Shown here in pieces: positions 25,821 to 36,766 of a stretch of 64,000 nucleotides of DNA. Origin of the DNA: Roseomonas sp. E05 (lineage in GTDB: Bacteria; Pseudomonadota; Alphaproteobacteria; Acetobacterales; Acetobacteraceae). Under the pieces are notes generated by a model. That model searched no databases. It was not told the origin of the DNA and worked only from the letters and a program-made list of their open reading frames with translations. The stretch covers positions 124,001 to 188,000 of the forward strand of contig NZ_JASIRT010000002.1 in NCBI RefSeq assembly GCF_030063475.1, given 5' to 3'. The number at the start of each line of letters is the position of its first letter. Positions within the stretch are counted from its first letter, which is position 1. Position numbers and translations under genes: made by a program.

Positions 25821-28223
25821 TCAGCGTGGCGCCAGCGTGAGCTGGCCTCCCGGCGGCTCGGCCGCGCGGCCGAGATGCAGCAGAAGCTGCCCGTCCTCCG
25901 CACGGCCGGCCCAGAGCGGCGCCTGGTCCGCCCAGTGGCCGGAGAGCGGATTGCCCGACTGGCCGGTGCCGATCACCGCCCAGATGCCCTCGGGGCCGGA
26001 GAGGTCGAACACCGCGCGCAGCCCGGGGCCGTGGACATGCGCGAAGTTGCCGCCAAGACCGCCGCGGTTGACTGTCTCGCCGTCGCCCGGGGTCGGGACG
26101 GCGATGGTGCTCCAGTCGCCCAGCACGGGCAGGAAGCGCAGCAGCGGGTGCATGAAGCGCGCCTCGTGCGCGGCGCCCCAGCGCCAGGCGGCGGGCTCCG
26201 GGCCGAAGCGGCCGGAGAGCTCCGCCACCGCCGCCTCCAGCGCGCGGGCAGCGAGCATGGCGCAGGCGCCGCCGGGCGCGAAGGGCGGGACGGCGGCGGG
26301 CTGGCCGGCTTCCGCCCGCGGGCGGCACCAGTGCGCGCCGGCGCCGTCGGGGCGCAGCACGAGGCGCAGGAACTCCGGCGTGACGGGCCAGCCGCCCGGC
26401 GGCACGCCGCCATTGGCGAGTGCCAGCCGCGCCGCCGCGCGCCACCAGGCGTTGAAGATCAGCGGCTGCGGCCGGTCGATGGCCATGTCGCCATCCCAGG
26501 AGAGCAGCAGGTCGCGCGCCGCGCCGGCCATGCCGGCGGGGCGCGGCAGGCCGCGCAGCACCGGCAGCGCCTCCCGCGCGAAGAGGCTGACCGCATCCCG
26601 CTGGATGGCCGCGAAATCCTGCGGCGCCTGCCGCTCGCGCTGTGCCAGGAGGTCCTGGATGCGGCGGAAGCGCCAGTCGCCGGGCCAGTCGCGGCCGAGA
26701 TAGGGCTCTTCCCCCTCCGGCTGCACCCGGTTGTTGGCATTGACCAGCATGCCGCCCGGCGGGTTCTCGCGGTGCGGCATCTCGTCGAAGGGCACGAAGC
26801 CGAGCCAGTCATGGCCGCCATCCCAGCCAGGGGACGGCTGGCTGCCATCCCCGGCGCGGCGGACCGGCGTGCGGCCGGTCAGGTACATGGCGACGCCGCC
26901 TGCCGCATCGGCCACCATCAGGTTCTGCGGCGGCGAGGTGATCAGTGCCGCCGCCGCCCGCGCCCCGGCGAGCGAGGTGGCACGGTTCAGCGCCAGCAGC
27001 CCGGCGGCGGCGCTATCCTCCGGCTCCAGATTGGCCATGCGCACGGCCAGAACCGTGCCTTCGGGCGCCTCGCCCTCCAGATCGCTGACCACCGGCCCGT
27101 GCCGTGTCTCGCGCACCCGCAGCGTCTCGGGCTCCTGCCCGCGGATGCGGATGGTCTCCTCACGCCGTGTGAAAGGCAGGGGACCGCCTGGCGCCGCGTA
27201 GTGGTCCGGCCCGGCGAGGCGCTCGATGAAGACGTCCTGCGTGTCGGAGGTGGTGGTGGTGAAGCCCCAGGCGATCCGCTCATTGCGGCCGATCATCACG
27301 AAGGGCACGCCGGGCGAGGTGGCGCCGGCGCGGAAGCGGCCATCCGGCAGCTCGATGCGCACGAGGTACCAGAGGATCGGAGCGTTGAAGCCGAGATGCG
27401 GGTCGGAGGCCAGCAGCGGCGCGCCCGTCACCGAGCGTTCCCCGCTCACCGCCCAGATGTTGGAGGCGGTGGAGGGCAGTGGCGCATCCTCGGGGAAGTG
27501 CGGGATGGCGGCGGCCAGTCGTCCAAGCCGCTCCGGCGCGAGGGCGGCGCGCTGGTCGGGCCGGCCGGGGCTGGCATCGGCGGGCCACAGCTCGGCGAGC
27601 CAATCCGGCGGCAGGAGCCCGGTGAGGCGGGCGCGGTCGATCTCCGTCCGCCAGTTGCTGGAAAGCCATAGCCCCATCGTTTTGGCCCAAAGCAGCGAAT
27701 CCGCGGGGCGCCAGGGCTCCGGCAGACCGAGTGCGAGGAATTCCGGCGCCGCGAGACGACCCTTGGCATCGATCCAGGCATTCACCCCATTGGCATAAGC
27801 CTGCAGCAGGTCGCGGGTTTCGGCGGGAAGGGCGGCGAAATCGGCCTCGGCGCGCTGCCGCAGCCCGAGGGTGCGATGGAAGCGGTCCAGCCGCAGGGCG
27901 GCGGGGCCGGCCAGCTCCGCCAGCCGGCCGCTCGCATTGCGGCGCATCAGCTCCATCTGGAACAGCCGGTCCCGCGCGTGCAGCCAGCCCAGCGCGACGG
28001 CCGCATCCCGCTCGTTCGCGGCAGTGACGCGGGGGATGCCGAAACCGTCCTCAACGATGCTGACGGGGGCCGAGAGGCCGGGCAGGTCGAAGCGCCCGGA
28101 ATGCGGCGGCAGGCTGGCCCAGAGCAGGCCCGCCACCCCGGCCACTGCCAGGATCAGCAGCAGGGCGGCCGTCAGCAGGCCCCGCATCAGGAAACGGCGG
28201 AGCCGCCCGGGTCGTCGTTGCAT
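25821..28223 (-). CDS. Penicillin acylase family (Ntn-hydrolase) protein
   Basis: An 800-residue precursor of the penicillin/acyl-homoserine-lactone acylase family. A signal anchor (about 12-35) leads to the alpha-chain region VSIVEDGFGIPRVTAANERD and ALGWLHARDRLFQME. The autocatalytic beta-chain start is Ser254-Asn255 within STASNIWAVSG. ASDPHLGFNAPILWY and GFTTTTSDTQDVFIERL follow. Such enzymes hydrolyse amide bonds in the periplasm. The substrate could be an AHL, a beta-lactam or another acyl amide and cannot be decided here. Confidence 0.88.
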   Translation of the reverse strand: MQRRPGRLRRFLMRGLLTAALLLILAVAGVAGLLWASLPPHSGRFDLPGLSAPVSIVEDGFGIPRVTAANERDAAVALGWLHARDRLFQMELMRRNASGRLAELAGPAALRLDRFHRTLGLRQRAEADFAALPAETRDLLQAYANGVNAWIDAKGRLAAPEFLALGLPEPWRPADSLLWAKTMGLWLSSNWRTEIDRARLTGLLPPDWLAELWPADASPGRPDQRAALAPERLGRLAAAIPHFPEDAPLPSTASNIWAVSGERSVTGAPLLASDPHLGFNAPILWYLVRIELPDGRFRAGATSPGVPFVMIGRNERIAWGFTTTTSDTQDVFIERLAGPDHYAAPGGPLPFTRREETIRIRGQEPETLRVRETRHGPVVSDLEGEAPEGTVLAVRMANLEPEDSAAAGLLALNRATSLAGARAAAALITSPPQNLMVADAAGGVAMYLTGRTPVRRAGDGSQPSPGWDGGHDWLGFVPFDEMPHRENPPGGMLVNANNRVQPEGEEPYLGRDWPGDWRFRRIQDLLAQRERQAPQDFAAIQRDAVSLFAREALPVLRGLPRPAGMAGAARDLLLSWDGDMAIDRPQPLIFNAWWRAAARLALANGGVPPGGWPVTPEFLRLVLRPDGAGAHWCRPRAEAGQPAAVPPFAPGGACAMLAARALEAAVAELSGRFGPEPAAWRWGAAHEARFMHPLLRFLPVLGDWSTIAVPTPGDGETVNRGGLGGNFAHVHGPGLRAVFDLSGPEGIWAVIGTGQSGNPLSGHWADQAPLWAGRAEDGQLLLHLGRAAEPPGGQLTLAPR

Positions 28224-28300
28224 GCGACCGATGTAGAGGAAAAGCCGCCACGTCCACAGCCCGGGTTGCGCTCCGTAGCGCCCGCGTGAACAGTGGCCGC

Positions 28301-28705
28301 ATGCCTGCATCCGACGCCGCTGCCGCCCCGCCCGCCCGCCGCGCCGCCGAGGCGCGCGGCCGCGTGGCGGAGGATCGCGTCGCCGCGCGGCTGGAGGCGG
28401 AGGGATGGTGCGTGCTGGCCCGCCGCTGGCGGAGCGGCGCCGGGGAGATCGACCTGATCGCCGAGCGCGAGGGCCTGCTGGCTTTCATCGAGGTGAAGGC
28501 GCGGCCACGGCTGGCGGAGGCGGCCTCCGCACTCGGCCCCCGGCAACAGGCGCGGCTGCTCGCTGCCGGCGAGGCCTGGGCGGCGATGAACCCCGGCCAT
28601 GGCGTCGCCGGCATCCGCTTTGACCTGGTGCTGGTGGACGGGGAAGGCCGGATGCGCCGGATCAAGGATGTGCTGCGGGACGGGCAAGGGGGGCGGCCTG
28701 CCTAG
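28301..28705 (+). CDS. yraN: UPF0102 (YraN) nuclease-like protein
   Basis: A 134-residue protein of the YraN family, with an endonuclease-like fold. RGRVAEDRVAARLEAEGWCVLARRWR, GEIDLIAE and AFIEVKAR correspond to the conserved GE-x-D and ExK metal-binding core of restriction-like folds. The function is undetermined. An ATG at 28301 is preferred to an in-frame GTG at 28286. yraN often follows rsmI, which is absent here; the gene is divergent from the penicillin acylase homologue. Confidence 0.85.
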   Translation: MPASDAAAAPPARRAAEARGRVAEDRVAARLEAEGWCVLARRWRSGAGEIDLIAEREGLLAFIEVKARPRLAEAASALGPRQQARLLAAGEAWAAMNPGHGVAGIRFDLVLVDGEGRMRRIKDVLRDGQGGRPA

Positions 28706-28763
28706 TGTCCTGCCCGCGAAGTCCGCGGGGTTGCCCGCGCACGTCGCGGACAAGCAGGACACT
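28704..28763. repeat. 60-bp long imperfect hairpin after yraN
   Basis: Outer arms AGTGTCCTGC / GCAGGACACT are a perfect 10-bp inverted repeat. Inner arms GTCCGCG / CGCGGAC extend the stem, leaving a 17-nt loop. The left arm begins inside the yraN stop region. There is no U-tract. It could be a 3'-end stabiliser or a small dispersed element. Confidence 0.6.
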
Positions 28764-28781
28764 GAAAACAAAGGCGAATGC

Positions 28782-28816
28782 CCTGATCGGGTAGTCTGAA
28801 GGACTTCGCGATCAGG
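28782..28816. terminator. Hairpin between convergent yraN and LprI-like gene
   Basis: CCTGATCG / CGATCAGG arms with an inner AGTC / GACT pair form a compact stem-loop just beyond the stop of the leftward LprI-like gene. It is a possible bidirectional terminator without a U-tract. Confidence 0.45.
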
Positions 28817-28819
28817 AGA

Positions 28820-29203
28820 CTAGTGGGCCGGCATTGCCGCGTCCAGTTCGCGCGCACGGCTGCGCGTCATGTCGCGCCGGCACAACGCCACCTCGATCTG
28901 GCGAATGGAGCCATCCTGCGCTCCATAGAAGCGGCAGTTCGCGTCGCGGTAATGAATCCAGAGGCGTTGCGCGGCGCGCAGTGGCTCGCGCTGTTGTGGG
29001 AAGATGCGTTTCTGCAGGGCCGCATAGGCGGTGTTCAGTCTTTGGTCCCAGGCCTCGGCCTCGGTGTCCAGGCAGGTGACGATCGCCGCCGTGTTGAGCG
29101 GGGCGAGACAGCCGTCAGTCTCCTGTCCGGCAGGTTCGGCGAGCGGGAGGTGAGCGCCGGAGGCAATGGAGAACAGGATTGCAAGAGGCAGCGTCTTTCG
29201 CAC
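28820..29203 (-). CDS. LprI/DUF1311-family exported protein
   Basis: A 127-residue small secreted protein. It begins at a GTG (29203) behind an AAAGGGAGC ribosome site; a signal peptide (RKTLPLAILFSIASGAHL) follows. The mature part has four cysteines (DGCLAP, TCLD, NCRFYG, LCRRD) and the LprI pattern AYAALQKRI...LRAAQRLWIHYRDANC. The family includes a mycobacterial lysozyme inhibitor, but most members are uncharacterised. It is divergent from the MarR-GNAT gene. Confidence 0.8.
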   Translation of the reverse strand: MRKTLPLAILFSIASGAHLPLAEPAGQETDGCLAPLNTAAIVTCLDTEAEAWDQRLNTAYAALQKRIFPQQREPLRAAQRLWIHYRDANCRFYGAQDGSIRQIEVALCRRDMTRSRARELDAAMPAH

Positions 29204-29370
29204 GGCGTAGCTCCCTTTCTTGGCGGGCGGCGTAAGGCCGACGCAGGATAACGGCGGACCCGCGCACCACGACGGCTGGAGCATCACGAGCGGCCAGCAG
29301 CGTGGGACCGGGAGGGGCGGCAGGACGTTCTGCTTGCGCCACGCGCCTCCCCCGTATCAGTTGCTGAAAG

Positions 29371-29384
29371 CAGGAAAATACCTG
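29371..29384. promoter_or_regulatory. Candidate operator upstream of the MarR-GNAT gene
   Basis: CAGGAAAATACCTG carries a 4-bp inverted repeat with an AT-rich centre and lies 37 bp before the start of a MarR-type gene. TTGCTG at 29361 and GACATT at 29384 have a 17-bp spacing and could be a weak promoter overlapping it. Confidence 0.3.
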
Positions 29385-29420
29385 ACATTGGCAGCTAACG
29401 GAGGGAGAGAGGCCGTGTCA

Positions 29421-30350
29421 ATGAAGGATCAGGATGAGGTGGTTTCGGCGGTCCGGCGCTTCAGCCGCTTCTACACCCGGCGCCTCGGGTTGCTGCATGA
29501 GGGGCTGCTCGGCGGACCCCTGCCGCTGACCGAGGCCCGCATCATCTACGAGCTGGGTGAGCGAGGTACCGCCACCGCCACTCAGCTCGGAGCCGAGCTC
29601 GAACTCGACTCCGGCTATCTCAGCCGCCTCCTGCGCGGACTCGAGGAGCGAGGCCTCATCGACCGGCGCCCCTCGCCGGAAGATGGCCGGCAGGTCCTGC
29701 TTTCGCTGACCCCGGCGGGCCGCACGACCTTCGCCGGGCTCGACGCGCGCTCCCGCGAGACGGTGGCCGAGATGCTGCGGCGCCTGCCGTCACAGGACCG
29801 CCAGCGCCTGACCGAAACCCTCTCCGCCGCCGAGGGGTTGCTGAGCGGCGGCACAAGCGAGGCACCGGGCGCGCCCTTCCTGCTCCGGCCGCCGAACCCT
29901 GGAGATTATGGGTGGGTGGTGCACCGCCATGGTGCGCTCTACGCGCGGGAATATGGTTTCGATACCAGCTTCGAGGCGCTGGTGGCGGAGATCGTCGCGC
30001 AGTTCGTCCGCGCTTTCGATCCGCAGCGCGAGCGCTGCTGGATCGCCGAGCGGCAGGGCGCCGTGGTGGGCTCGGCCTTCCTGGTGCGGGAGTCCGAGGC
30101 GGTCGGCAAGCTGCGTCTGGTCTATGTGGAGCCGGAGGCGCGCGGCCTCGGCATCGGCCGCGCCATGGTCGGCACATGCGTCCGCACCGCGCGCGCGCTC
30201 GGCTATGCACGGCTGACGCTCTGGACCAACGACGTGCTGGTGGCGGCGCGCCGGATCTATCAGGCGGAAGGCTTCCGCCTGGTCTCGGAGGAGCGGCACC
30301 ACAGCTTCGGGCGCGACCTGGTCGGCGAGTACTGGGCGCTGGACCTGTAG
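29421..30350 (+). CDS. MarR-GNAT fusion protein
   Basis: A 309-residue protein with an N-terminal MarR winged helix (about 5-140; LTEARIIYELGERGTATATQ, LDSGYLSRLLRGLEERGLI). A C-terminal GNAT acetyltransferase domain (about 155-305) has the acetyl-CoA loop in VEPEARGLGIGRAMV and the C-terminal LTLWTNDVLVAARRIYQAEGF. This architecture is recurrent in proteobacteria; the acetylation target is unknown. The start ATG at 29421 follows a GGGAGAGA site; a GTG at 29415 is also possible. Confidence 0.88.
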   Translation: MKDQDEVVSAVRRFSRFYTRRLGLLHEGLLGGPLPLTEARIIYELGERGTATATQLGAELELDSGYLSRLLRGLEERGLIDRRPSPEDGRQVLLSLTPAGRTTFAGLDARSRETVAEMLRRLPSQDRQRLTETLSAAEGLLSGGTSEAPGAPFLLRPPNPGDYGWVVHRHGALYAREYGFDTSFEALVAEIVAQFVRAFDPQRERCWIAERQGAVVGSAFLVRESEAVGKLRLVYVEPEARGLGIGRAMVGTCVRTARALGYARLTLWTNDVLVAARRIYQAEGFRLVSEERHHSFGRDLVGEYWALDL

Positions 30351-30359
30351 CGTGCCGCC

Positions 30360-30773
30360 TCAGAGCGGCGCGAGGCGCACCGCGGCGATGATGACGATGG
30401 CCTGGGCATAGGGATATTCGTCGGTCATCGTCAGGCTGACCTGCGCGCCATGGCCAGGGGGCGTGATGGCGTCCAGCCGCTTGGCAGCACCGCCGGTCAG
30501 CCGCAGCGAGGGCTGGCCGGTGGAGAGATTGATCACGCCGAGGTCGCGCCAGAACACGCCGTTGCGGAACCCCGTGCCGAGCGCCTTGGAGGCTGCCTCC
30601 TTGGCCGCGAAGCGCTTGGCATAGGTGGCGGCGCGCAGCTTCTCGGTGCGGCTCTCCGCCTTCTTCCGCTCCAGCGGCGTGAAGACGCGCTCCAGGAACC
30701 GCTCGCCATAGCGCTCGATGGAGCGCTCGATGCGGCGGATATCCACGATGTCGTTGCCGAGGCCGATGATCAT
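30360..30773 (-). CDS. acpS: Holo-[acyl-carrier-protein] synthase
   Basis: A 137-residue Acp[20 protein letters not shown] carries the Mg-binding Asp; [16 protein letters not shown] carries the ExxxKA(L) signature. It transfers 4'-phosphopantetheine from CoA to ACP. It lies 31 bp downstream of the RSH gene in the same direction and is convergent with the MarR-GNAT gene. The usual next gene, lepB, is displaced. Confidence 0.95.
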   Translation of the reverse strand: MIIGLGNDIVDIRRIERSIERYGERFLERVFTPLERKKAESRTEKLRAATYAKRFAAKEAASKALGTGFRNGVFWRDLGVINLSTGQPSLRLTGGAAKRLDAITPPGHGAQVSLTMTDEYPYAQAIVIIAAVRLAPL

Positions 30774-30804
30774 GCCGCTGCCTTACCGCTGACGCCGGGC
30801 GGCG

Positions 30805-33072
<2,268 letters not shown>

Positions 33073-33085
33073 GCGCGCCTCCGGC

Positions 33086-33487
33086 TCAGCGGCGGTTCCC
33101 GCCGCCGAGCTCGGCCGCGATGGCGGCCTCGATGTCGTCGGGCGAGAGGTCCTCGCCCGCGCCGCCTTCATTGCCCTGGTCCTCGTTGACGTCCATGACG
33201 CCGAAGATGTTCTCGTCGGTGGCGATGAGGTCAATGACCTCCTCCTCCACCGGCTCGGGCTCGGGCGCGCGCAGCAGGGACTTGATCAGGTCCTGCTCCA
33301 GTGCGGCCGTCTCGACCGTGTCATCGGCGATCTCGCGCAGGGCAACGACCGGGTTCTTGTCGTTGTCGCGATCGATGGTCAGCTCCTCGCCGCGGCTGAT
33401 GTTGCGCGCGCGCTGCGCCGCAAGCAGGACCAGCTCGAAGCGGTTCGGGATCTTCAGGACGCAGTCTTCGACCGTGACGCGGGCCAT
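33086..33487 (-). CDS. rpoZ: RNA polymerase omega subunit
   Basis: A 133-residue omega subunit. [24 protein letters not shown] and the [18 protein letters not shown] segment are diagnostic. The C-terminus carries a long acidic tail ([18 protein letters not shown]), as in alphaproteobacteria. It promotes RNAP assembly and (p)ppGpp response. It is directly upstream of the RSH gene, which is the product of that same signalling circuit. Confidence 0.95.
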   Translation of the reverse strand: MARVTVEDCVLKIPNRFELVLLAAQRARNISRGEELTIDRDNDKNPVVALREIADDTVETAALEQDLIKSLLRAPEPEPVEEEVIDLIATDENIFGVMDVNEDQGNEGGAGEDLSPDDIEAAIAAELGGGNRR

Positions 33488-33574
33488 AGGTGGCCTCCAA
33501 ATTCCAGTTGCGTGCCGAACCTCCCAGATAGCCATCGCAGGTGCGAAAGGCAAGCTTCGCGGGAGGAGGGTGGG

Positions 33575-34060
33575 CTAGAGCCGCCGCATCGGCGCCGGCG
33601 GCAACTCCGCCAGCAACTCCTCAACGCGGCGGCCGAGCCGCGGATGCACCCAGCCCGGCGCCACCTCGGCCAGCGGTTCCAGCACGAAGCGGCGCAGATG
33701 CGCGCGGGGGTGCGGCAGGACCGGGTCCGGCGCGTCCCGCAGCGTGTCGCCCATGGCGATGATGTCGAGGTCGAGAGTGCGCGGCGCGTTGGGATAGGGG
33801 CGCTGCCGTCCCGCCACCTGCTCCAGCCCCTGCAACGCCGCGAGCAGCGCCGCCGGCTCCAGCGCCCCCTCGCAGCGGGCCACGCCGTTGACATACCAGG
33901 GCGCGCCGGGCGCGGGCGGCTCCGGCGCCGTCTCCCACCAGGAGGAGAGGGCGGTGACGCGCAGGCCGGGGATGCCGTCCAGCGCCGCCGCCTGGCAGCT
34001 GGCCAGCGGCGCCGACCCGTCCAGGCCCGGGAGGTTGGCCCCGAGCGCGATCAGGATCAT
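33575..34060 (-). CDS. folK: HPPK, 6-hydroxymethyl-dihydropterin pyrophosphokinase
   Basis: A 161-residue FolK. IALGANLPG, YVNGVARCE, GRQRPYPNAPRTLDLDII and LPHPRAHLRRFVLEPL match the HPPK signature, including the DxD of LDLDI. It activates the pterin for folate synthesis. It lies 30 bp after the MoeA/MocA fusion gene, so it may be transcribed with the Cox accessory operon; pterin chemistry is the only link. Confidence 0.93.
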   Translation of the reverse strand: MILIALGANLPGLDGSAPLASCQAAALDGIPGLRVTALSSWWETAPEPPAPGAPWYVNGVARCEGALEPAALLAALQGLEQVAGRQRPYPNAPRTLDLDIIAMGDTLRDAPDPVLPHPRAHLRRFVLEPLAEVAPGWVHPRLGRRVEELLAELPPAPMRRL

Positions 34061-34090
34061 ATGCGCCGCCGGAGCATGGGCCGCCGCGCC

Positions 34091-35737
34091 TCAGATCTTG
34101 CCGGCGAAGTCGGGCGCCAGGCGCAGCGCATCGGTGGTGTCGAAGTCACGCAGCACGGCGTCGTTCGCCATCTCCACCTCGGCCACGCGGTCGGCGTATT
34201 TCCCGACCAGGTGGCGGGCGCCGACATCGCCGGTGATCTCCATCATCTCCGGCAGGAACTCGCGCGACCACAGCATCGGGTTGCCCTGCTTGCCGCGGAA
34301 GGTCGGCATGACGATGGCGCGGCCCTCCTCCGGGTCGAAGGCGCTGATCAGCCGGTCGAGCATGGCGCCGGTCACCAGCGGCATGTCGCCGAGGCAGACC
34401 AGCACGCCCTCGGTCTCCGGTGGCAGCGCCCCCAGCCCGGCCTTGAGCGAGGCGGAGAGGCCCTCGGCATAGTCCTCGGTATGGGCGAAGATCACCGGCC
34501 TGCCGGCCAGCGCCTCCTCCACCCGCTCGCTCTCATAGCCGGTGACGACGATCACGGGGCGGGCGCGGCTTTCCAGCGCGTTGCCGACCACGCGGGCCAC
34601 CATCGGCACGCCCTTGTCGTCGGATACCAGCAGCTTGTTCAGCGGCGCCATGCGGCGGGAGCGGCCGGCGGCCAGCACCAGCACCGCCACCTGGCGCGGC
34701 CGGCGCGGCGCGAGCGCCTGCACCGCCTGCCGGGAGGCGGCCTCACGCGGTAAAGGGCGGCTGTCGATCTCCTTCAGCAGCCCGCCGACGCCCATGCCGG
34801 CGATGTCCTTCCCCGTCACCGGCAGGCCGGCGAAGAGGCGCTGCAACACCCAGTCGAAGCCGTTCAGCTTGGGGCTGCGGGCGCAGCCGGGCAGCACCAG
34901 GGCGGGAATCTCGCCGATCCGGCCGAGGCAGATCAGGTTGCCGGGATCGACCGGCATGCCGAAATGCTCGATCCGCCCGCCGGCGCGGACGATGCCCGCC
35001 GGGCCGGCATCGCGCCGGTCCACCACGGCGGAGGCGCCGGCCACCAGCAGCATCTCCGCCCCGGCCTTCTTCAGCTTGCCCAGCGCCTCGGCGATGGCGC
35101 CCTCCTCGTGCCGGCAGCGCTCGGGCGGCAGGAGCTGGCCGGCGAGGGCCGCGACGCGCGCCTCGGTGGCCTCCACGGCGCCTTCCATGATGCTTTCCTT
35201 GAGGCCGGGCAGCTCGGTCAGCACCAGCCCGACCTTCAGCGGCCGGAAGGGATGGATGGCAAGTGCCCTCCCGCTGCGCGCCACCACCTCCGCCACCTGC
35301 AGCACGCTGCCCGGCACGGAGAAGGGGATGACCTTCACCGTCGCCAGCATCTCGCGCGCCGAAACCGGCGTGTAGTTGGGGAGCGTGGCGAGCGTCAGCC
35401 CCTCGTCCAGGGCGTTCAGGCGGTTGACCAGGGTGGTGTCCACCACCAGCAGCCCGGCGGCATCGGCCTGGATGTTGACGCGGCCGGTGGCGGCGCGGGT
35501 GCGGGCCAGCAGCGGCCCGAGCAGCGCCTCGCCGAGGCGATGGGCGGCCTCGTTCTCCGGCACGTCGCCGGCTTCCAGCCGGGCGGCGATCACCTCCGCC
35601 TTGTTGGCCTCGCGCAGCGCGGCGATCGCCTCCTCGTCCAGCACCGTGCCCTTCTTCAGGACACGGCCCGGCAGGCGGAGCGTGTGGGCCAGGATGGCGC
35701 CCTGCGCCTCGTTGAGCGGTGTCGGGCCGAACTTCAT
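34091..35737 (-). CDS. Fused molybdopterin-binding / MocA-type nucleotidyltransferase
   Basis: A 548-residue two-domain protein. The N-terminal half (about 1-335) resembles MoeA/MoaB-like molybdopterin-binding proteins (GPTPLNEAQGAILAHTLRL, VAGASAVVDRRDA, LVLPGCARSPKLNGFDWVL). The C-terminal half (about 350-548) is a MobA/MocA-like NTP transferase, with VLVLAAGRSRRM, NKLLV and CLGDMPLV. Such proteins make Mo-MCD cofactor for xanthine/CO-dehydrogenase-family enzymes. It overlaps the upstream XdhC(C) gene by 4 bp (ATGA) and is the last Cox-specific gene. Confidence 0.88.
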   Translation of the reverse strand: MKFGPTPLNEAQGAILAHTLRLPGRVLKKGTVLDEEAIAALREANKAEVIAARLEAGDVPENEAAHRLGEALLGPLLARTRAATGRVNIQADAAGLLVVDTTLVNRLNALDEGLTLATLPNYTPVSAREMLATVKVIPFSVPGSVLQVAEVVARSGRALAIHPFRPLKVGLVLTELPGLKESIMEGAVEATEARVAALAGQLLPPERCRHEEGAIAEALGKLKKAGAEMLLVAGASAVVDRRDAGPAGIVRAGGRIEHFGMPVDPGNLICLGRIGEIPALVLPGCARSPKLNGFDWVLQRLFAGLPVTGKDIAGMGVGGLLKEIDSRPLPREAASRQAVQALAPRRPRQVAVLVLAAGRSRRMAPLNKLLVSDDKGVPMVARVVGNALESRARPVIVVTGYESERVEEALAGRPVIFAHTEDYAEGLSASLKAGLGALPPETEGVLVCLGDMPLVTGAMLDRLISAFDPEEGRAIVMPTFRGKQGNPMLWSREFLPEMMEITGDVGARHLVGKYADRVAEVEMANDAVLRDFDTTDALRLAPDFAGKI

Positions 35738-36435
35738 GCGGAAACCCTGTCGGCCAGCGCGGCGCCGCGGCGGCGGGCGACGATCTCGGCCAGGATGGAG
35801 AGCGCGATCTCGGGCGCGGTCACCGCGCCGATGGACAGGCCGACCGGAGCGGCAACGCGGCCGATCTCGGCCTCCGTCAGCCCGGCCTCGGTGAGCCGGG
35901 CCACCCGTTTGGCATGGGTGCGCCGGCTGCCCAGCGCGCCGATGTAGAAGGCCGGGCTTCGCAGCGCCACCTCCAGCGCGGGGTCGTCCAGCTTGGGGTC
36001 GTGGGTCAGCGTCACCACGGCGGTGCGGGCGTCGGGGGCGAGCTTCGCCATGGCCTCGTCCGGCCAGTCGTCCACCAGGGTGACGCCACGGCCGAAGCGC
36101 TCCTCGGTGGCGAAGGCCCGGCGCGGGTCGATGACGGTGACGGCGAGGCCGAGCCCCGCCGCCATCGGCACCAGCGCCTGGGCGATGTGCACGGCGCCTA
36201 CCACGATCAGCCGCATCGGCGGGTTGTGCGGCTGGATGAACCAGGCCGCCTCCTCATGCTGCAGCGTGGTGGCGGCATCCTTGGCGAGGGCGGCATCGGC
36301 CGCCCCGGCCAGGGCGGTGGGCGCGGCCTCGTCCGGATAGAGGAGCTGGGCGCCATCGGTCAGCCGCGTCAGCACCGCGACGGCACGGCCCTCCACCCGT
36401 GCGGCCTGCAGCCGCTTGAGGAAATCGGCCTCCAT
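35734..36435 (-). CDS. XdhC family protein, C-terminal Rossmann domain
   Basis: A 233-residue protein equal to the C-terminal NAD(P)-like Rossmann half of XdhC/CoxF. RLIVVGAVHIAQALVPMA is the nucleotide-binding loop; YIGALGSRRTHAKR and GLSIGAVTAPEIALSILAEIV are highly conserved. XdhC inserts the matured (sulfurated) Mo cofactor into the apoenzyme. The N-terminal half is a separate gene 1 bp upstream, so this is a split XdhC. Confidence 0.88.
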   Translation of the reverse strand: MEADFLKRLQAARVEGRAVAVLTRLTDGAQLLYPDEAAPTALAGAADAALAKDAATTLQHEEAAWFIQPHNPPMRLIVVGAVHIAQALVPMAAGLGLAVTVIDPRRAFATEERFGRGVTLVDDWPDEAMAKLAPDARTAVVTLTHDPKLDDPALEVALRSPAFYIGALGSRRTHAKRVARLTEAGLTEAEIGRVAAPVGLSIGAVTAPEIALSILAEIVARRRGAALADRVSA

Positions 36436-36436
36436 C

Positions 36437-36766
36437 TCAGCGCTTCCCGTCCAGCCGCTCGACGAAGACCTTCAGCTTGCCGCCGCAGGCGAGGCCGACC
36501 TCCCAGGCGCGCTCGTCGCTGATGCCGAAGTCGAGCAGCTGCGGCTTGCCGCTCTCCATGGTCTGGCGGGCGGCATCGGCCACCGCGCCCTCGATGCAGC
36601 CGCCGGAGACGCTGCCCGCCATTCGCCCGGAGGCGGTGACGGCGAGCTGCGAGCCGGCCGGACGGGGCGAACTGCCCCAGGTCTCGACCACGGTGGCGAG
36701 CGCCACCGTCTCGCCATGGGCGAGCCAGCTGGCGGCGGTGGAGAGGATGTCCTCCTGATCGCTCAT
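36437..36766 (-). CDS. XdhC family protein, N-terminal (XdhC/CoxI) domain
   Basis: A 109-residue protein equal to the N-terminal XdhC_CoxI domain: ALATVVETWGSSPRPAGSQL, GSVSGGCIEGAV with the conserved Cys, and VGLACGGKLKVFVE with a second Cys. These cysteines may handle the sulfurated cofactor. It overlaps coxE by 4 bp and abuts the C-terminal half, making the two XdhC parts a translationally coupled pair. Confidence 0.88.
   Translation of the reverse strand: MSDQEDILSTAASWLAHGETVALATVVETWGSSPRPAGSQLAVTASGRMAGSVSGGCIEGAVADAARQTMESGKPQLLDFGISDERAWEVGLACGGKLKVFVERLDGKR

Noticed and set aside
28286-28300. A GTG start at 28286 for yraN
   Set aside because: The ATG at 28301 is nearer to the conserved region and adds no unusual residues; neither has a strong ribosome site, so the ATG is preferred.
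28704-28816. CRISPR or tandem-repeat array
   Set aside because: Only inverted arms are present. There is no direct repeat with regular spacers here or elsewhere in the window.
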